Assembly: GCA_964513075.1 (NCBI GenBank)
Contig: CAZELR010000007.1
Coordinates: 1 to 64,000, forward strand
Direction: 5' to 3'
From: DAOUBP01 sp964513075
Lineage (GTDB): Bacteria; Chloroflexota; Anaerolineae; CG2-30-64-16
DNA: 64,000 nucleotides
Shown: positions 7,964 through 15,682 of the stretch, one piece after another
How the letters are laid out: every line of letters starts with the position of its first letter
How positions within the stretch are numbered: the stretch's first letter is position 1
Position numbers and translations under genes: made by a program
Notes under the pieces: generated by a model
Told to the model about the DNA's origin: nothing
The model's database searches: none
The model's input: the letters and a program-made list of their open reading frames with translations, nothing else

Positions 7964-8373
7964 GCGATCGAGTGATCATTGTGCCGTGCAGCGGCATCGG
8001 CAAATCCTATGGCACCGTGACGCGCGAGGCGGCTTACGTAGTAGCCGAAGAGCTGCGGACAGAGACAACCACCATCGTGCCGCTGTCGCTGCTGGTCTTG
8101 GGTGACGAAGAGGCGCGTGCGGCTGTGCAGGGCGCCCAGGTGATCACGATGGATGGCTGTAAGCTGGCATGCGCCACGCTCAATGTGCGCCAGGCCGGCG
8201 GGACGGTAGCTAAGGACTTCACCGTGCTGGACGTTTTCCGGCGTAACAAGGCCCTGAAACCCCAGGGCATCAGTGAGCTGAACGAAGGCGGCCTGGCTCT
8301 GGCCCGTGCGCTGGCAGATGAGGTTGCGCAGACGGCCGATGAGCTGACCGCGGGAGGCGCCGACCATGCCTAA
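7960..8373 (+). CDS. DGC-domain putative zinc-binding protein (copy 1)
   Basis: 137 residues. The Asp-Gly-Cys motif is D65-G66-C67 followed by C71 (MDGCKLACATL), with C10 (VPCSGIGKSYG) near the N-terminus; these cysteines are the presumed metal or thiol site of the DGC family, whose biochemistry is undefined. Start overlaps the previous stop by 4 bp and its end overlaps the next gene by 8 bp, so translation is coupled to the lipoyl protein and to DGC copy 2. Confidence 0.8.
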   Translation: MSDRVIIVPCSGIGKSYGTVTREAAYVVAEELRTETTTIVPLSLLVLGDEEARAAVQGAQVITMDGCKLACATLNVRQAGGTVAKDFTVLDVFRRNKALKPQGISELNEGGLALARALADEVAQTADELTAGGADHA

Positions 8374-9103
8374 TCTACCGAAACGCAAAGTGGGTGTTGT
8401 GGCGTGTTCCGGCGAAGAGCTGCCCGCGGGCACCGTCACCCGGCTGGCCGCACTCAAGGTGCTCGAGCAGTTGCGGCCCGCTGAGACGGTCACCATCTGC
8501 CTGCCGCTCTTCCTGGCCGGCGGCGAAGGGGACCGCGCCTTCGCCAAGTTCTACCCCACCATCGCCGTGGACGGCTGCGAGAAGCGCTGTGCCGCGCACG
8601 CCACTGAGCTGTACAGCAACAAGCCGGCGGCCAGCATCGTGGTGGACGACATCCTGGCGCAGCACAACTTACCCGCGCCACAGGGGCTGCGCAGGCTCAC
8701 GCCGGAGAGCCAGCTCGTCGTAGACGCCCTGGCCGACGCCATCGCCGCCGAGGTGGATCATCTGATGGCCGTGCGCTGGAGCCGGACGGAGGGTGCGATC
8801 CTGGATCTGACTCCCGCGCCCCAGGAGACCGTCAACACGACAGGGTGCGCCTGCGGGTCCGGCATCCCGATGACCACCGTGCAGGTGGCCGGCCGCGCGG
8901 TGCAGATCCTGGCGCTGGAACCCATCCTGGAGCTGGCCTACAACCAGGGCCTGCGCGCCAACGGTGCGCTGCCTGGTGAAGTTCTGCAGACCGTACAGGT
9001 CTACAACTCGATTCCGGCCGGTGAAGAGGAGTTGTACGCCGAGGCGCTGGCGCTGGCCTGGCAGGCCTACTGTGAGAAGCGAGAGGGGCAGGGCAATGGC
9101 TAA
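8366..9103 (+). CDS. DGC-domain protein with C-terminal extension (copy 2)
   Basis: 245 residues. The first 130 repeat the DGC domain: VACSGEELPAGTVTRLAAL at the start and VDGCEKRCAAHATEL in the middle, giving the same C...DGCxxxC arrangement as copy 1. The additional C-terminal 100 residues contain TTGCACGSG, a CxC pair that could hold a further metal. The two copies overlap, suggesting a heteromer from one duplicated ancestor. It also overlaps osmC by 8 bp. Confidence 0.75.
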   Translation: MPNLPKRKVGVVACSGEELPAGTVTRLAALKVLEQLRPAETVTICLPLFLAGGEGDRAFAKFYPTIAVDGCEKRCAAHATELYSNKPAASIVVDDILAQHNLPAPQGLRRLTPESQLVVDALADAIAAEVDHLMAVRWSRTEGAILDLTPAPQETVNTTGCACGSGIPMTTVQVAGRAVQILALEPILELAYNQGLRANGALPGEVLQTVQVYNSIPAGEEELYAEALALAWQAYCEKREGQGNG

Positions 9104-9554
9104 GACCGCCACCTACCACACCGAAGTCTCCTGGCAGGGCGAGCACACGGGGCACATCATCATGGGCAACGGCCCGCAGATGATGTTCTCCGCGCCGCCC
9201 GATGCGTACGGGCAGGCCGGCGTGTTGACCCCGGAGGATGCCTACGTGGCCGCGGCCAACACTTGCGTCATGATGATGTTCCTCTGGGCCTGCGAACGGT
9301 TCAAGATCGACCTGGTGGACTACCGCTGCCGGACCGAGGGCACCAAGAAGATCGAGCTGGATCGCACCGAGCTCTTCACGCACCTGCGCTTCTGGCCCGA
9401 GATCACCGTGCGGGCCGACGCTGAGGGGGACGCGGCCAGCACCGAAAAACGCGTGCGCAAGGCGCTGGCATCCGCCCAGAAATACAGCCTGGTGGCCAAT
9501 TCGGTGAAGAGCGAGATCAGTGTGGAACCAACAATCACCGTGAGGGAGAGGTAA
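9096..9554 (+). CDS. OsmC-family protein
   Basis: 152 residues, start ATG 9096 inside the end of DGC copy 2. The OsmC/Ohr fold is indicated by TPEDAYVAAANTCVMMMFLWACE (family helix with a Cys) and the beta-rich C-terminal half ending SEISVEPTITV. Classical Ohr peroxidases use two cysteines; here C in NTCVM and C in WACER, and a third in DYRCRT, are candidates. A thiol-dependent peroxidase or carrier role in the operon is inferred. Confidence 0.8.
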   Translation: MAKTATYHTEVSWQGEHTGHIIMGNGPQMMFSAPPDAYGQAGVLTPEDAYVAAANTCVMMMFLWACERFKIDLVDYRCRTEGTKKIELDRTELFTHLRFWPEITVRADAEGDAASTEKRVRKALASAQKYSLVANSVKSEISVEPTITVRER

Positions 9555-9558
9555 TGTC

Positions 9559-9843
9559 ATGTTAGACATCAAGGTCCTAGGGCCGGGTTGCGCCAACTGT
9601 TTCATCATGGAAGGTCTGGTGACGGCTACCGTACAAATCCTTGGCGAGCAGAAGCCTGAACTTTTCGAAGGTGTTGAGGTGACTTTGGATCACCTGAGCG
9701 ATCCAGACGACTTTCGCAGGTATCATCTGCTGCACACGCCCGGGCTGGTCATCAATGAACAGCTCGTCGTGGGCGGCCGGCTGCCGAGCGGGCCGGAGAT
9801 CATGGCTGCAGTCGAACGACACCTGGCAAGCAAGCCAACATGA
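9559..9843 (+). CDS. Small thioredoxin-fold redox protein (CxxC)
   Basis: 94 residues, the MTH895/redox-active-disulfide class of mini-thioredoxins. C11 and C14 form the active site (GPGCANCFIM), and cis-Pro lies in HTPGLVINEQLV. Such proteins often accompany ArsP-type permeases and ArsR regulators. It starts 4 nt after the osmC stop and ends overlapping the AhpD-like gene by 4 bp (ATGA). Confidence 0.85.
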   Translation: MLDIKVLGPGCANCFIMEGLVTATVQILGEQKPELFEGVEVTLDHLSDPDDFRRYHLLHTPGLVINEQLVVGGRLPSGPEIMAAVERHLASKPT

Positions 9844-10205
9844 CCACCGATTACGTAGCCTATCACCGCCATCTGGAGGAGCGCTTGGGCCAGTTGGGCC
9901 AGGAAATGCCCGGTCCCATGAGCGGCTTTGCCCGGCTGCACAAGAAAGCGATCGAAGACGGGGCGCTGAGCGCAAAAACCAAGGAACTTATGGCGCTGGC
10001 GATCAGCGTCGCGGTACGCTGCGAGGGTTGCATCGCGTATCACACGCACGATGCGATCGCCGCGGGCGCGACCCGGACGGAGCTGCTGGAAACCATCGGC
10101 ATAGCTATCCTGATGGGCGGCGGCCCGGCTTCGATGTACGCTGCGCACGCTCTGGACGCTATCGAGCAGTTCATGCCTGCTGCCGAGCCCGGAGCAGGGG
10201 AGTAG
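9840..10205 (+). CDS. AhpD-like carboxymuconolactone-decarboxylase-family protein
   Basis: 121 residues, all-helical CMD fold with the AhpD redox motif CxxCxxxH (RCEGCIAYHTHDAI) and the C-terminal GGGPASMYAAHAL helix. AhpD proteins are disulfide reductases that in some bacteria take electrons from lipoylated proteins, so a lipoyl-carrier gene in the same operon is a meaningful association. Translationally coupled to the preceding thioredoxin gene. Confidence 0.88.
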   Translation: MTTDYVAYHRHLEERLGQLGQEMPGPMSGFARLHKKAIEDGALSAKTKELMALAISVAVRCEGCIAYHTHDAIAAGATRTELLETIGIAILMGGGPASMYAAHALDAIEQFMPAAEPGAGE

Positions 10206-10214
10206 CGCAACCGC

Positions 10215-10811
10215 ATGTCACAGATATCCAAAAATGCGGCTCTGCCGCGCCAGGCGCAGTCGAAGGCCAAGCTGGCCGCCGCGAAACCGAGCAGACTCTT
10301 GCCGGTCTTGGTGATCGCCAGTATCGCGGTCGTCATCATCGGCATCCTGCTGCTCAAGGATCGCCAACAGCGCGCCGTGGTGCTCTCCGCGCCGCCGGCA
10401 AGCCGCCCGACCGCTCAGGGCAGTTCGTCAGCCCCGGGCAGGCCGACGACCGTGAGCGGCCCAGCCGTGGTGGCCGGTCCGTTCAGAACCAGCTCGCCGG
10501 CCGATCAGCTCAGCCAGGCGCTGGCGCAAGGCAAACCGACCCTGGTTTTTATGCATTCCACGACCTGTAAGTCCTGCACCGACATGATGAAGGTGGTTGA
10601 CCAGGTCTACCCGGAGTTCGCCAACCAGGTGGTTCTGGTAGATGTGGACATCTACGACAGCGCCAACAGCCGTTTGATAGAGGCGCTGGACCTGCGCTAC
10701 ATCCCCACAATCGTCGTGTATGACCAGGAGGGCAAGGCATCGCAGAACGTCGGCGCGATGCAGCCGGATGCGTTTCGCACCTTCCTGCGCCAAAGCGCCC
10801 TGGGGGGCTGA
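10215..10811 (+). CDS. Membrane-anchored thioredoxin-family protein
   Basis: 198 residues. A single membrane helix (about 28-47, LLPVLVIASIAVVIIGILLL) anchors an extracytoplasmic domain after a Ser/Pro-rich spacer (about 55-95). The thioredoxin fold carries CKSC (STTCKSCTDMM) with cis-Pro in RYIPTIVVYD. The next gene is a CcdA-type transporter, its likely electron supplier. ATG 10215 follows the preceding stop by 9 nt. Confidence 0.85.
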   Translation: MSQISKNAALPRQAQSKAKLAAAKPSRLLPVLVIASIAVVIIGILLLKDRQQRAVVLSAPPASRPTAQGSSSAPGRPTTVSGPAVVAGPFRTSSPADQLSQALAQGKPTLVFMHSTTCKSCTDMMKVVDQVYPEFANQVVLVDVDIYDSANSRLIEALDLRYIPTIVVYDQEGKASQNVGAMQPDAFRTFLRQSALGG

Positions 10812-10812
10812 G

Positions 10813-11487
10813 ATGGACTGGGACTTCTCCGTCATCCAGCACCTCTCGCCCCTGGCGCTGATCCTCGTCTTTGCCGGCGGCGTGGTGACCAGCATCGGCC
10901 CGTGCAACATGGCGATGATCCCGCTGATCATCGGCTACGTGGGCGGCAGCCGTGATCTGGGCCGCGGCCGCAGCTTCGTGCTGTCTGCCACCTTCGCCAC
11001 CGGCCTGGCGATCACCTTCATGCTGTTGGGGGTGGTGGTTTCGTTCGTGGGCGGGCTGGTGGGTGCGGGGCACCAATGGTTCTATTACATCGTCGCCGGC
11101 ATCTGCATCCTCATCGGCCTGCAACTACTGGGCGTGATCCGCCTGCCTATGCCCGATTTCCTGGCCGAGCAGCGGCAGAAGATGGCCTGGCGCGGCGCAC
11201 CGGGCGCACTGGCATTGGGGCTGGTATCCGGCCTGGTCTCCTCGCAGTGCGCCACGCCGGTGCTCGCGGCGATCCTGACCTACGTGATGGCTGAAGGTGC
11301 GGTCGCCTACGGCGCGCTGCTGCTGTTCGTCTATGCCCTCGGCCGCGGTGTGCCGATCGTCGCGGCCGGCACTTTCACCGGCGCGCTGAAGCAATTGCGG
11401 GCGTTCGGTCGGTGGGCAGGGGCGCTGGAGAAGGTCAGCGGCGCGATCATCATCGGCGTCGGGCTGTACCTGGTCTGGCTAGCGTGA
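10813..11487 (+). CDS. CcdA/DsbD-type transmembrane electron carrier
   Basis: 224 residues, about six membrane helices. The two redox cysteines sit in pseudo-symmetric Pro-containing contexts typical of CcdA: GPCNMAMIPLIIGYVGG in the first helix and SSQCATPVLAAILTYV in the fourth. It moves reducing equivalents from cytosolic thioredoxin to an exported thioredoxin-like protein, here the gene immediately upstream (stop to start 1 base). Start 10813 is chosen because it follows that stop and opens directly into the first helix. Confidence 0.88.
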   Translation: MDWDFSVIQHLSPLALILVFAGGVVTSIGPCNMAMIPLIIGYVGGSRDLGRGRSFVLSATFATGLAITFMLLGVVVSFVGGLVGAGHQWFYYIVAGICILIGLQLLGVIRLPMPDFLAEQRQKMAWRGAPGALALGLVSGLVSSQCATPVLAAILTYVMAEGAVAYGALLLFVYALGRGVPIVAAGTFTGALKQLRAFGRWAGALEKVSGAIIIGVGLYLVWLA

Positions 11488-11510
11488 GGGCGGCGAAGCT
11501 GGAGCGTGTT

Positions 11511-11777
11511 ATGATGGCCACACAGCGAATTACGATATTACCGGCACGGGGCTGCCGCCGCAGCCAAAGACTGTTGACTTACCTGCGCGCCCAGCAGATT
11601 CCCTTCACGGAAATCGCCCTTGAGTCGCCGGAAGGGCAAGCCCTAACCACTGAATACGATCTGCGCGCCTCGCCAGGCATCCTGGTGAACGGGGTCAGCA
11701 TCAACCCATTCGATCTGCTGATCCAACCTGCCTGCCGGGTAGATGACGACAAGGCGCGCGCGGTTTTTGCCGGGTAG
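11511..11777 (+). CDS. Monothiol glutaredoxin/thioredoxin-like small protein
   Basis: 88 residues from ATG 11511, with GGAG 6 nt upstream. Thioredoxin-like fold with a single active-site cysteine, C15-R-R-S (ARGCRRSQRLL), a cis-Pro in ASPGILVNGVSINPFD, and a second Cys near the C-terminus (PACRVDD). CxxS active sites suit deglutathionylation, trapping of thiol adducts, or Fe-S transfer instead of dithiol reduction. Lies between ccdA and the second Fe-S protein of the operon. Confidence 0.7.
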   Translation: MMATQRITILPARGCRRSQRLLTYLRAQQIPFTEIALESPEGQALTTEYDLRASPGILVNGVSINPFDLLIQPACRVDDDKARAVFAG

Positions 11778-11852
11778 TTCGGGGGGACGAGCGGGCCGCA
11801 GGAGGGCGGCATCCGCCCCTCGCATAGCAGAGGATTGCTGAGGGATCATCTC

Positions 11853-12431
11853 ATGTCCGTGACCACCGATCAGCTTGTTGGCGCGATCAGCTTGATCCGC
11901 ACCCTGCCCTGCCTGGCCGATTCCGGCAAGATCATCGTCATCGGCGAGACCGGCGCGGCAATTGACGGCGTATTGCCGCTGCTGAACGCGATCCTGCCCA
12001 ACGTCGTCAGCTACCATCCCTTCAACGGCGTGATGACGTTGCGCCGGCGCCCGGGCCTCATCACCCTCTATCCGGACAAGGTGATGATCACCCAGGTGGC
12101 CGATGTGGACGAAGGGCTGGCATTGCTGACCGCCGTGCGAGACTTGATCAATCGAACTTGGACGCAACGGAACGAGATCCAGCCCAGGCCCGAAGGCCGC
12201 CGCGTGCCGCGGCCGCTGGACGTCTACGAGCTGCTGCCGCGCACCAACTGCCGGGCGTGTGGCGAGGCCACCTGCATGGCGTTTGCGTTCGGCCTGCTGG
12301 AGAGCCGCCATATACCGGAGGAATGCCCGCCGTTGACTGATCCGGCCTACGCCGCACAGCGCCAGGCGCTGGCTGAGATGCTGGACCAGGTCGGCGACAT
12401 ATCCGACGAGCGGAATCTGAACGCCTTGTAA
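11853..12431 (+). CDS. Fe-S-binding protein with C-terminal CxxCGxxxC domain (paralogue 2)
   Basis: 192 residues. Same plan as the protein at 3533-4096: an N-terminal alpha/beta domain containing LINRTWTQRNEI (LVNRTWERRGEL in the paralogue), a Pro/Arg linker, and a C-terminal cluster domain LPRTNCRACGEATCMAFAFGLL...EECPPL. The matching RTW and LLP-TNCR-CG-C blocks show the two are duplicates. ATG 11853 follows TGAGGGATCATCTC; an in-frame TTG at 11835 is an alternative. It closes the lipoyl/DGC operon. Confidence 0.75.
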   Translation: MSVTTDQLVGAISLIRTLPCLADSGKIIVIGETGAAIDGVLPLLNAILPNVVSYHPFNGVMTLRRRPGLITLYPDKVMITQVADVDEGLALLTAVRDLINRTWTQRNEIQPRPEGRRVPRPLDVYELLPRTNCRACGEATCMAFAFGLLESRHIPEECPPLTDPAYAAQRQALAEMLDQVGDISDERNLNAL

Positions 12432-12760
12432 GGCGGGGACTGTTGGTCAAGTCCGCTGATCTGCAGATCTGGAAGTGCGCCACGCCGCAGGACAGGACTT
12501 GCGATGCTGCCACGGCAACAAGGAAGAAATCGTCGCTCTGCTCGGTCAGTACGGCCTGATTGAGTTCGCTCGGGAGTATGAAGCCCGACCGGGTTGGGCG
12601 CGTCGGCTTACGCTGTGTTGCCAATCCGGCCTGGCTGCGCAAGGGCCGCAGCACGAGTACGCGCGGCGCACTCAGCGAAGGCCGCTACGCCTCTGTGACC
12701 TTCCGGTTGGTGCGCACCAAGGCCGAATGAGCGCAAGTCCAAATCACCCCCAACCGATAT
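12432..12760 (+). pseudogene. Gene-free stretch with possible decayed coding remnants
   Basis: No convincing intact gene. The frame through 12460-12600 reads GNKEEIVALLGQYGLIEFAR, which resembles the end of an acetolactate synthase regulatory (IlvN-like) subunit. A different frame near 12610-12730 has coding-like composition and stops at 12729. Both lack a plausible start and domain context. Decayed fragments are the likeliest reading; the IlvN resemblance is weak. Confidence 0.3.
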
Positions 12761-12789
12761 TTGACAAGTGACCGGCTGAACAATATACT
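12761..12789 (+). promoter_or_regulatory. Sigma70-type promoter of the padR-permease cassette
   Basis: TTGACA (12761-12766), 17-nt spacer, TATACT (12784-12789), 45 nt before the padR start. Confidence 0.88.
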
Positions 12790-12791
12790 TA

Positions 12792-12819
12792 TGATGCTCG
12801 ATATATTGATGTTCGATAT
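12792..12819. promoter_or_regulatory. Candidate PadR operator: 13-bp direct repeat
   Basis: TGATGCTCGATAT (12792-12804) and TGATGTTCGATAT (12807-12819) differ at one base and repeat with a 15-bp period, starting 2 bp after the -10 box. A degenerate third TGATG follows at 12819-12823. Confidence 0.6.
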
Positions 12820-12834
12820 GATGAGGATAGATAT

Positions 12835-13209
12835 ATGGGATCAGCCTTGAACCTCGAAGAGCCCGACTACTGGAAGGCGCTCATCAACATGAGCCTCTCG
12901 CGGTTCTTCATCTTGCGCACGCTCCATGAAGGACCGACGCATGGTTATGCTCTGCTGGAAGACCTGAAGATCTTCACGCAGGGCTGCTGCACTCCGGCCT
13001 ACGGGACCATTTACCCGATCCTCAAAGAGCTGTTGGACGGTGAATATGCCAGCGTGAAGTCAGACACAGAGAGCGGACGCCAGCGCAAAGTCTATGAGCT
13101 GACGCCCAGGGGAGAATCGGCCTATCAACTGGCCGTCCAGACGTGGCAGGAAGTGCTGCCGTACATCGAAAGAGCCGTGCTCGAAAGCGAAGAGATAACC
13201 CATGACTGA
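12835..13209 (+). CDS. PadR-family transcriptional repressor
   Basis: 124 residues; GAGGA lies 7 nt before ATG 12835. Winged helix with the PadR signature HGYALLEDLK...PAYGTIYPILKELL and a short C-terminal dimerisation helix. It has an unusual adjacent cysteine pair in the segment before the recognition helix (TQGCCTPAYG), a plausible thiol sensor for a metal or metalloid. It overlaps the permease gene by 8 bp, so it almost certainly controls that cassette. An internal ATG at 12889 (MSLSRFF) is the alternative start. Confidence 0.85.
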   Translation: MGSALNLEEPDYWKALINMSLSRFFILRTLHEGPTHGYALLEDLKIFTQGCCTPAYGTIYPILKELLDGEYASVKSDTESGRQRKVYELTPRGESAYQLAVQTWQEVLPYIERAVLESEEITHD

Positions 13210-14146
13210 GATGTTGCTCCGTTCCGGACGCTTCTTCCTGATCATCATGGCGGAGTTGATTCCGCTGTTCCTCATCGTCACATTCCTCTCCGGCCTGGCG
13301 CTGGAGTACATCTCGCCGGAGACTCTCCGCGCGAAGCTGAGCGGCAGAAAGGGTCTCGTCGGCCAGACGGCTGCGATGGGGCTCGGCTGGGTGACGCCCT
13401 TCTGTTCGTGTTCGACGATCCCAATCCTGGCCAGCATGGTGAAGGCCGGCATCCCAATCGGGATCATGACCACATTTCTGTATGCCTCGCCGTATCCGGT
13501 CGAGATCGCCATTCCCATCCTGGCGCCGCTGTTCGGACTGCCGACGGCTGCTGCCTTCATGATCGCGGGTGGCGCAATTGCGCTCACCATGGGGGTGGTC
13601 GTAGAGCGACTGGGCTGGCAAAGGCAGATCAAGGCCGCGGTCGTCGAAACCGCTGCCGGAGAATTGGTCGAAGTCAACGGCGACGCTGGCGGTGACGGCG
13701 GGCTGTTCGTCTTGGCCATAGACGACAGCTTCAAGGGCAAGGCGGCGCGTGCGTGGGCGTACACGTTGGATTTCGCCCGCAAGTTACTCCCGATCATCAT
13801 CATTAGTAGCGCGATCGGCGCTCTGATCTATGGCTTCATCCCCGAAGAATGGATCCTGCGCTATGCCGGCGGAACCAGCCTATGGGTGGTCCCGATCGCC
13901 GCGCTGATCGGCGTACCGCTGTACGTCAACGCGGCGGCCGTGGTGCCCATCATCTACTCGCTCTCGCTGAAGGGCATGAGCGAGGGCGCCGTGATCGCTT
14001 TCCTGATCACCGCCACCACGATCAGCCCGCCTGAGATCATTATGTTGTCCGCGCTGTTCAAGCAAAAGTATGTTTGGGCCTTTGTCATGGCCATGATCGT
14101 CGGGGCGATCATCACCGGCTACGTGTTCAACCTGATTGCTCGTTAA
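13202..14146 (+). CDS. ArsP-like permease (PF03773 family)
   Basis: 314 residues, about eight membrane helices in two halves separated by a hydrophilic loop (about 150-185). The family motif GWVTPFCSCSTIPIL carries the CxC-S cysteines, and LIGVPLYVNAAAVVPIIY is the matching second-half element. ArsP members export trivalent methylarsenicals; others in the family are uncharacterised. Coupling to a Cys-pair PadR regulator and to a Cys-pair thioredoxin-like protein, with an arsM gene 2.5 kb downstream, fits organoarsenical export, but substrate is inferred. Confidence 0.8.
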   Translation: MTEMLLRSGRFFLIIMAELIPLFLIVTFLSGLALEYISPETLRAKLSGRKGLVGQTAAMGLGWVTPFCSCSTIPILASMVKAGIPIGIMTTFLYASPYPVEIAIPILAPLFGLPTAAAFMIAGGAIALTMGVVVERLGWQRQIKAAVVETAAGELVEVNGDAGGDGGLFVLAIDDSFKGKAARAWAYTLDFARKLLPIIIISSAIGALIYGFIPEEWILRYAGGTSLWVVPIAALIGVPLYVNAAAVVPIIYSLSLKGMSEGAVIAFLITATTISPPEIIMLSALFKQKYVWAFVMAMIVGAIITGYVFNLIAR

Positions 14147-14168
14147 CCTACAAGAGGAGGAATTTCCA

Positions 14169-14510
14169 ATGGAAGACACGAAAACTTTGGAGATCATCAC
14201 GGTCTCCGGAGCGTGCTGCGCCCCGCATATGGCGAAACTGGATCAAGCGCTCGAAAAGGCACTGCAAGGGGCCATGAGCGAGCTGGGCCTTAACCTGCAG
14301 GTGCAGAAGGTGAGCCTCAGCGCAGTGCTGAACAGCAAGGACGCGCTTCCCCCCGAGCAGCGCCAGCAGGTGCTTGCCCTGTTCCAACGTTACAACCTGC
14401 GGTGCGCGCCCATGGTGTTGATCAACGGACAGGTTCGCTTTGCCGGCGTTCCCCCGAGCGCACAGCAGGTCAAAGAAGCGCTGCAGGCCGTTCCGTCGTC
14501 CCAAGCCTGA
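14169..14510 (+). CDS. Small thioredoxin-fold protein with vicinal Cys pair
   Basis: 113 residues; AGGAGGAA lies just before ATG 14169. Begins EIITVSGACCAPHMAKLDQAL, a beta strand followed by adjacent cysteines at the helix start, and has RCAPMVLINGQVRFAGVP with a cis-Pro-like position. The vicinal pair recalls ArsD metallochaperones and the mini-thioredoxins that travel with ArsP-type permeases. Likely delivers a thiol-bound substrate to, or reduces it for, the permease upstream (22-nt gap). Confidence 0.65.
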   Translation: MEDTKTLEIITVSGACCAPHMAKLDQALEKALQGAMSELGLNLQVQKVSLSAVLNSKDALPPEQRQQVLALFQRYNLRCAPMVLINGQVRFAGVPPSAQQVKEALQAVPSSQA

Positions 14511-14532
14511 AGAATAGAAGGGGAAGTTCTCG

Positions 14533-14757
14533 ATGCCCAGCTACGATTTCTTCTGCCGGGAGTGTGGCTCGCTGTTCGAAGTGCAAGCGACCTTTGCGGA
14601 AAAAAGCGCGGGGCTGAATCCGGAGTGTCCGGCCTGCCATGCCAGGGAATCGCATCAAATCATCACCAGCGGTGTGTTTCTGCAGGCCGCCACCCGTGGG
14701 TCTGCCGGGGGCTGCTGCGGCTCCGATTCCGGCTCCGGCTCAGGGTGCTGTGGGTGA
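14533..14757 (+). CDS. FmdB-type zinc-ribbon protein with Cys-rich tail
   Basis: 74 residues. N-terminal zinc ribbon MPSYDFFCRECGSLFEV...PECPACHARE (CxxC...CxxC) of the FmdB family of putative regulatory proteins. The tail (about 55-74) is Gly/Ser-rich and bears two vicinal Cys pairs, GGCCGSDSGSGSGCCG, suited to binding soft metals. Located directly after the thioredoxin-fold gene in the permease cassette. Confidence 0.85.
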   Translation: MPSYDFFCRECGSLFEVQATFAEKSAGLNPECPACHARESHQIITSGVFLQAATRGSAGGCCGSDSGSGSGCCG

Positions 14758-14841
14758 GAGCCGACCTGGCACAAGAAATAGGGGCAACGCCGGCGCGTTG
14801 GTCCTTTCATGTCCGTTGCTCAATCGGTCCAGGAGGGACAT

Positions 14842-15549
14842 GTGCCTGATAAAAGCATCTCGGTGGTCCTGGCCCATCCGGACGATGAATCGTTTGGGAT
14901 GGGCGGCACCCTGGCCAAATATGCAGCCCAGAACGTCGCAATCCACGTCATCCTGGCCACGCGCGGCGAAGCCGGGATTCCGGGCCTCGATCCGGACACG
15001 ACGGGGATGCGTCGTGAGGCTGAGGCTCGCGCAGCCTGTGAAGTCCTTGGCGTCGACAAGCTGACTTTCCTGGGATTCCTGGACGGCGGCCTCAGCGCGG
15101 TGCCCGATGAAGTGGCTGTACCTCGGCTTGTCCGGGAGCTGCAGGAGCCAAGACCTGACGTCGTCCTAACTTTTGGCCCCGACGGCGTATCGGGCCATCC
15201 CGATCACATAACTGTGAGTCGCTGGACAACCAGCGCGTTCGATCACCTGAGCCCGCTGCCAGGCGGACCGCGCAAGCTCTATTACCTGGCCCCTTCGGCA
15301 GCGACGGAGCAGGCGTGCGGCGGATCGCCGTCATCAGCGACGGATGCCGTGCCGACCGCAGCTATCGATATTTCTACGTACAAGATCCACAAAGTGCGGG
15401 CCATGCAGCAGCACAGCAGTCAGCACCCACCATTCTCCGGCTCTCCCGAGGTTGAAGCGTCGAAGCTGGCCTGTCACGAGGTGTTCCACCTGACTCGACC
15501 TCAGCGTGAAGCTACGGCAAGGCACGAGGAAGACCTTTTCTCAGACTAA
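14842..15549 (+). CDS. PIG-L/LmbE-family N-deacetylase
   Basis: 235 residues from GTG 14842, which has AGGAGGGA 3-5 nt upstream; the ATG at 14809 lacks a site. Zinc-deacetylase motif AHPDDESFGMGG near the N-terminus and GPDGVSGHPDHITVSRW in the middle, both typical of the LmbE superfamily (GlcNAc-PI de-N-acetylase, MshB, BshB). In a thiol-rich island a role in making a low-molecular-weight thiol of the bacillithiol/mycothiol type is possible, but no partner glycosyltransferase or ligase is present here. Confidence 0.88.
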   Translation: MPDKSISVVLAHPDDESFGMGGTLAKYAAQNVAIHVILATRGEAGIPGLDPDTTGMRREAEARAACEVLGVDKLTFLGFLDGGLSAVPDEVAVPRLVRELQEPRPDVVLTFGPDGVSGHPDHITVSRWTTSAFDHLSPLPGGPRKLYYLAPSAATEQACGGSPSSATDAVPTAAIDISTYKIHKVRAMQQHSSQHPPFSGSPEVEASKLACHEVFHLTRPQREATARHEEDLFSD

Positions 15550-15682
15550 CTGAGCGGGAATCGAGCGATGAGATATGATTCCGACGCCAGGCAGCGACTA
15601 TCGCCCGCTGTCCCTTGACATGCGGTACGCCTGAGGTACAATTCAACCGGCGTTGAATTATCAAAGGCACTTCCCGCTCAGT
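15549..15682. repeat. Widely spaced perfect 12-bp inverted repeat
   Basis: ACTGAGCGGGAA (15549-15560) and TTCCCGCTCAGT (15671-15682) flank 110 bp that contains the promoter of the arsC operon. Could be a long-stem structure, a looping operator pair, or the scar of an insertion. Confidence 0.6.
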
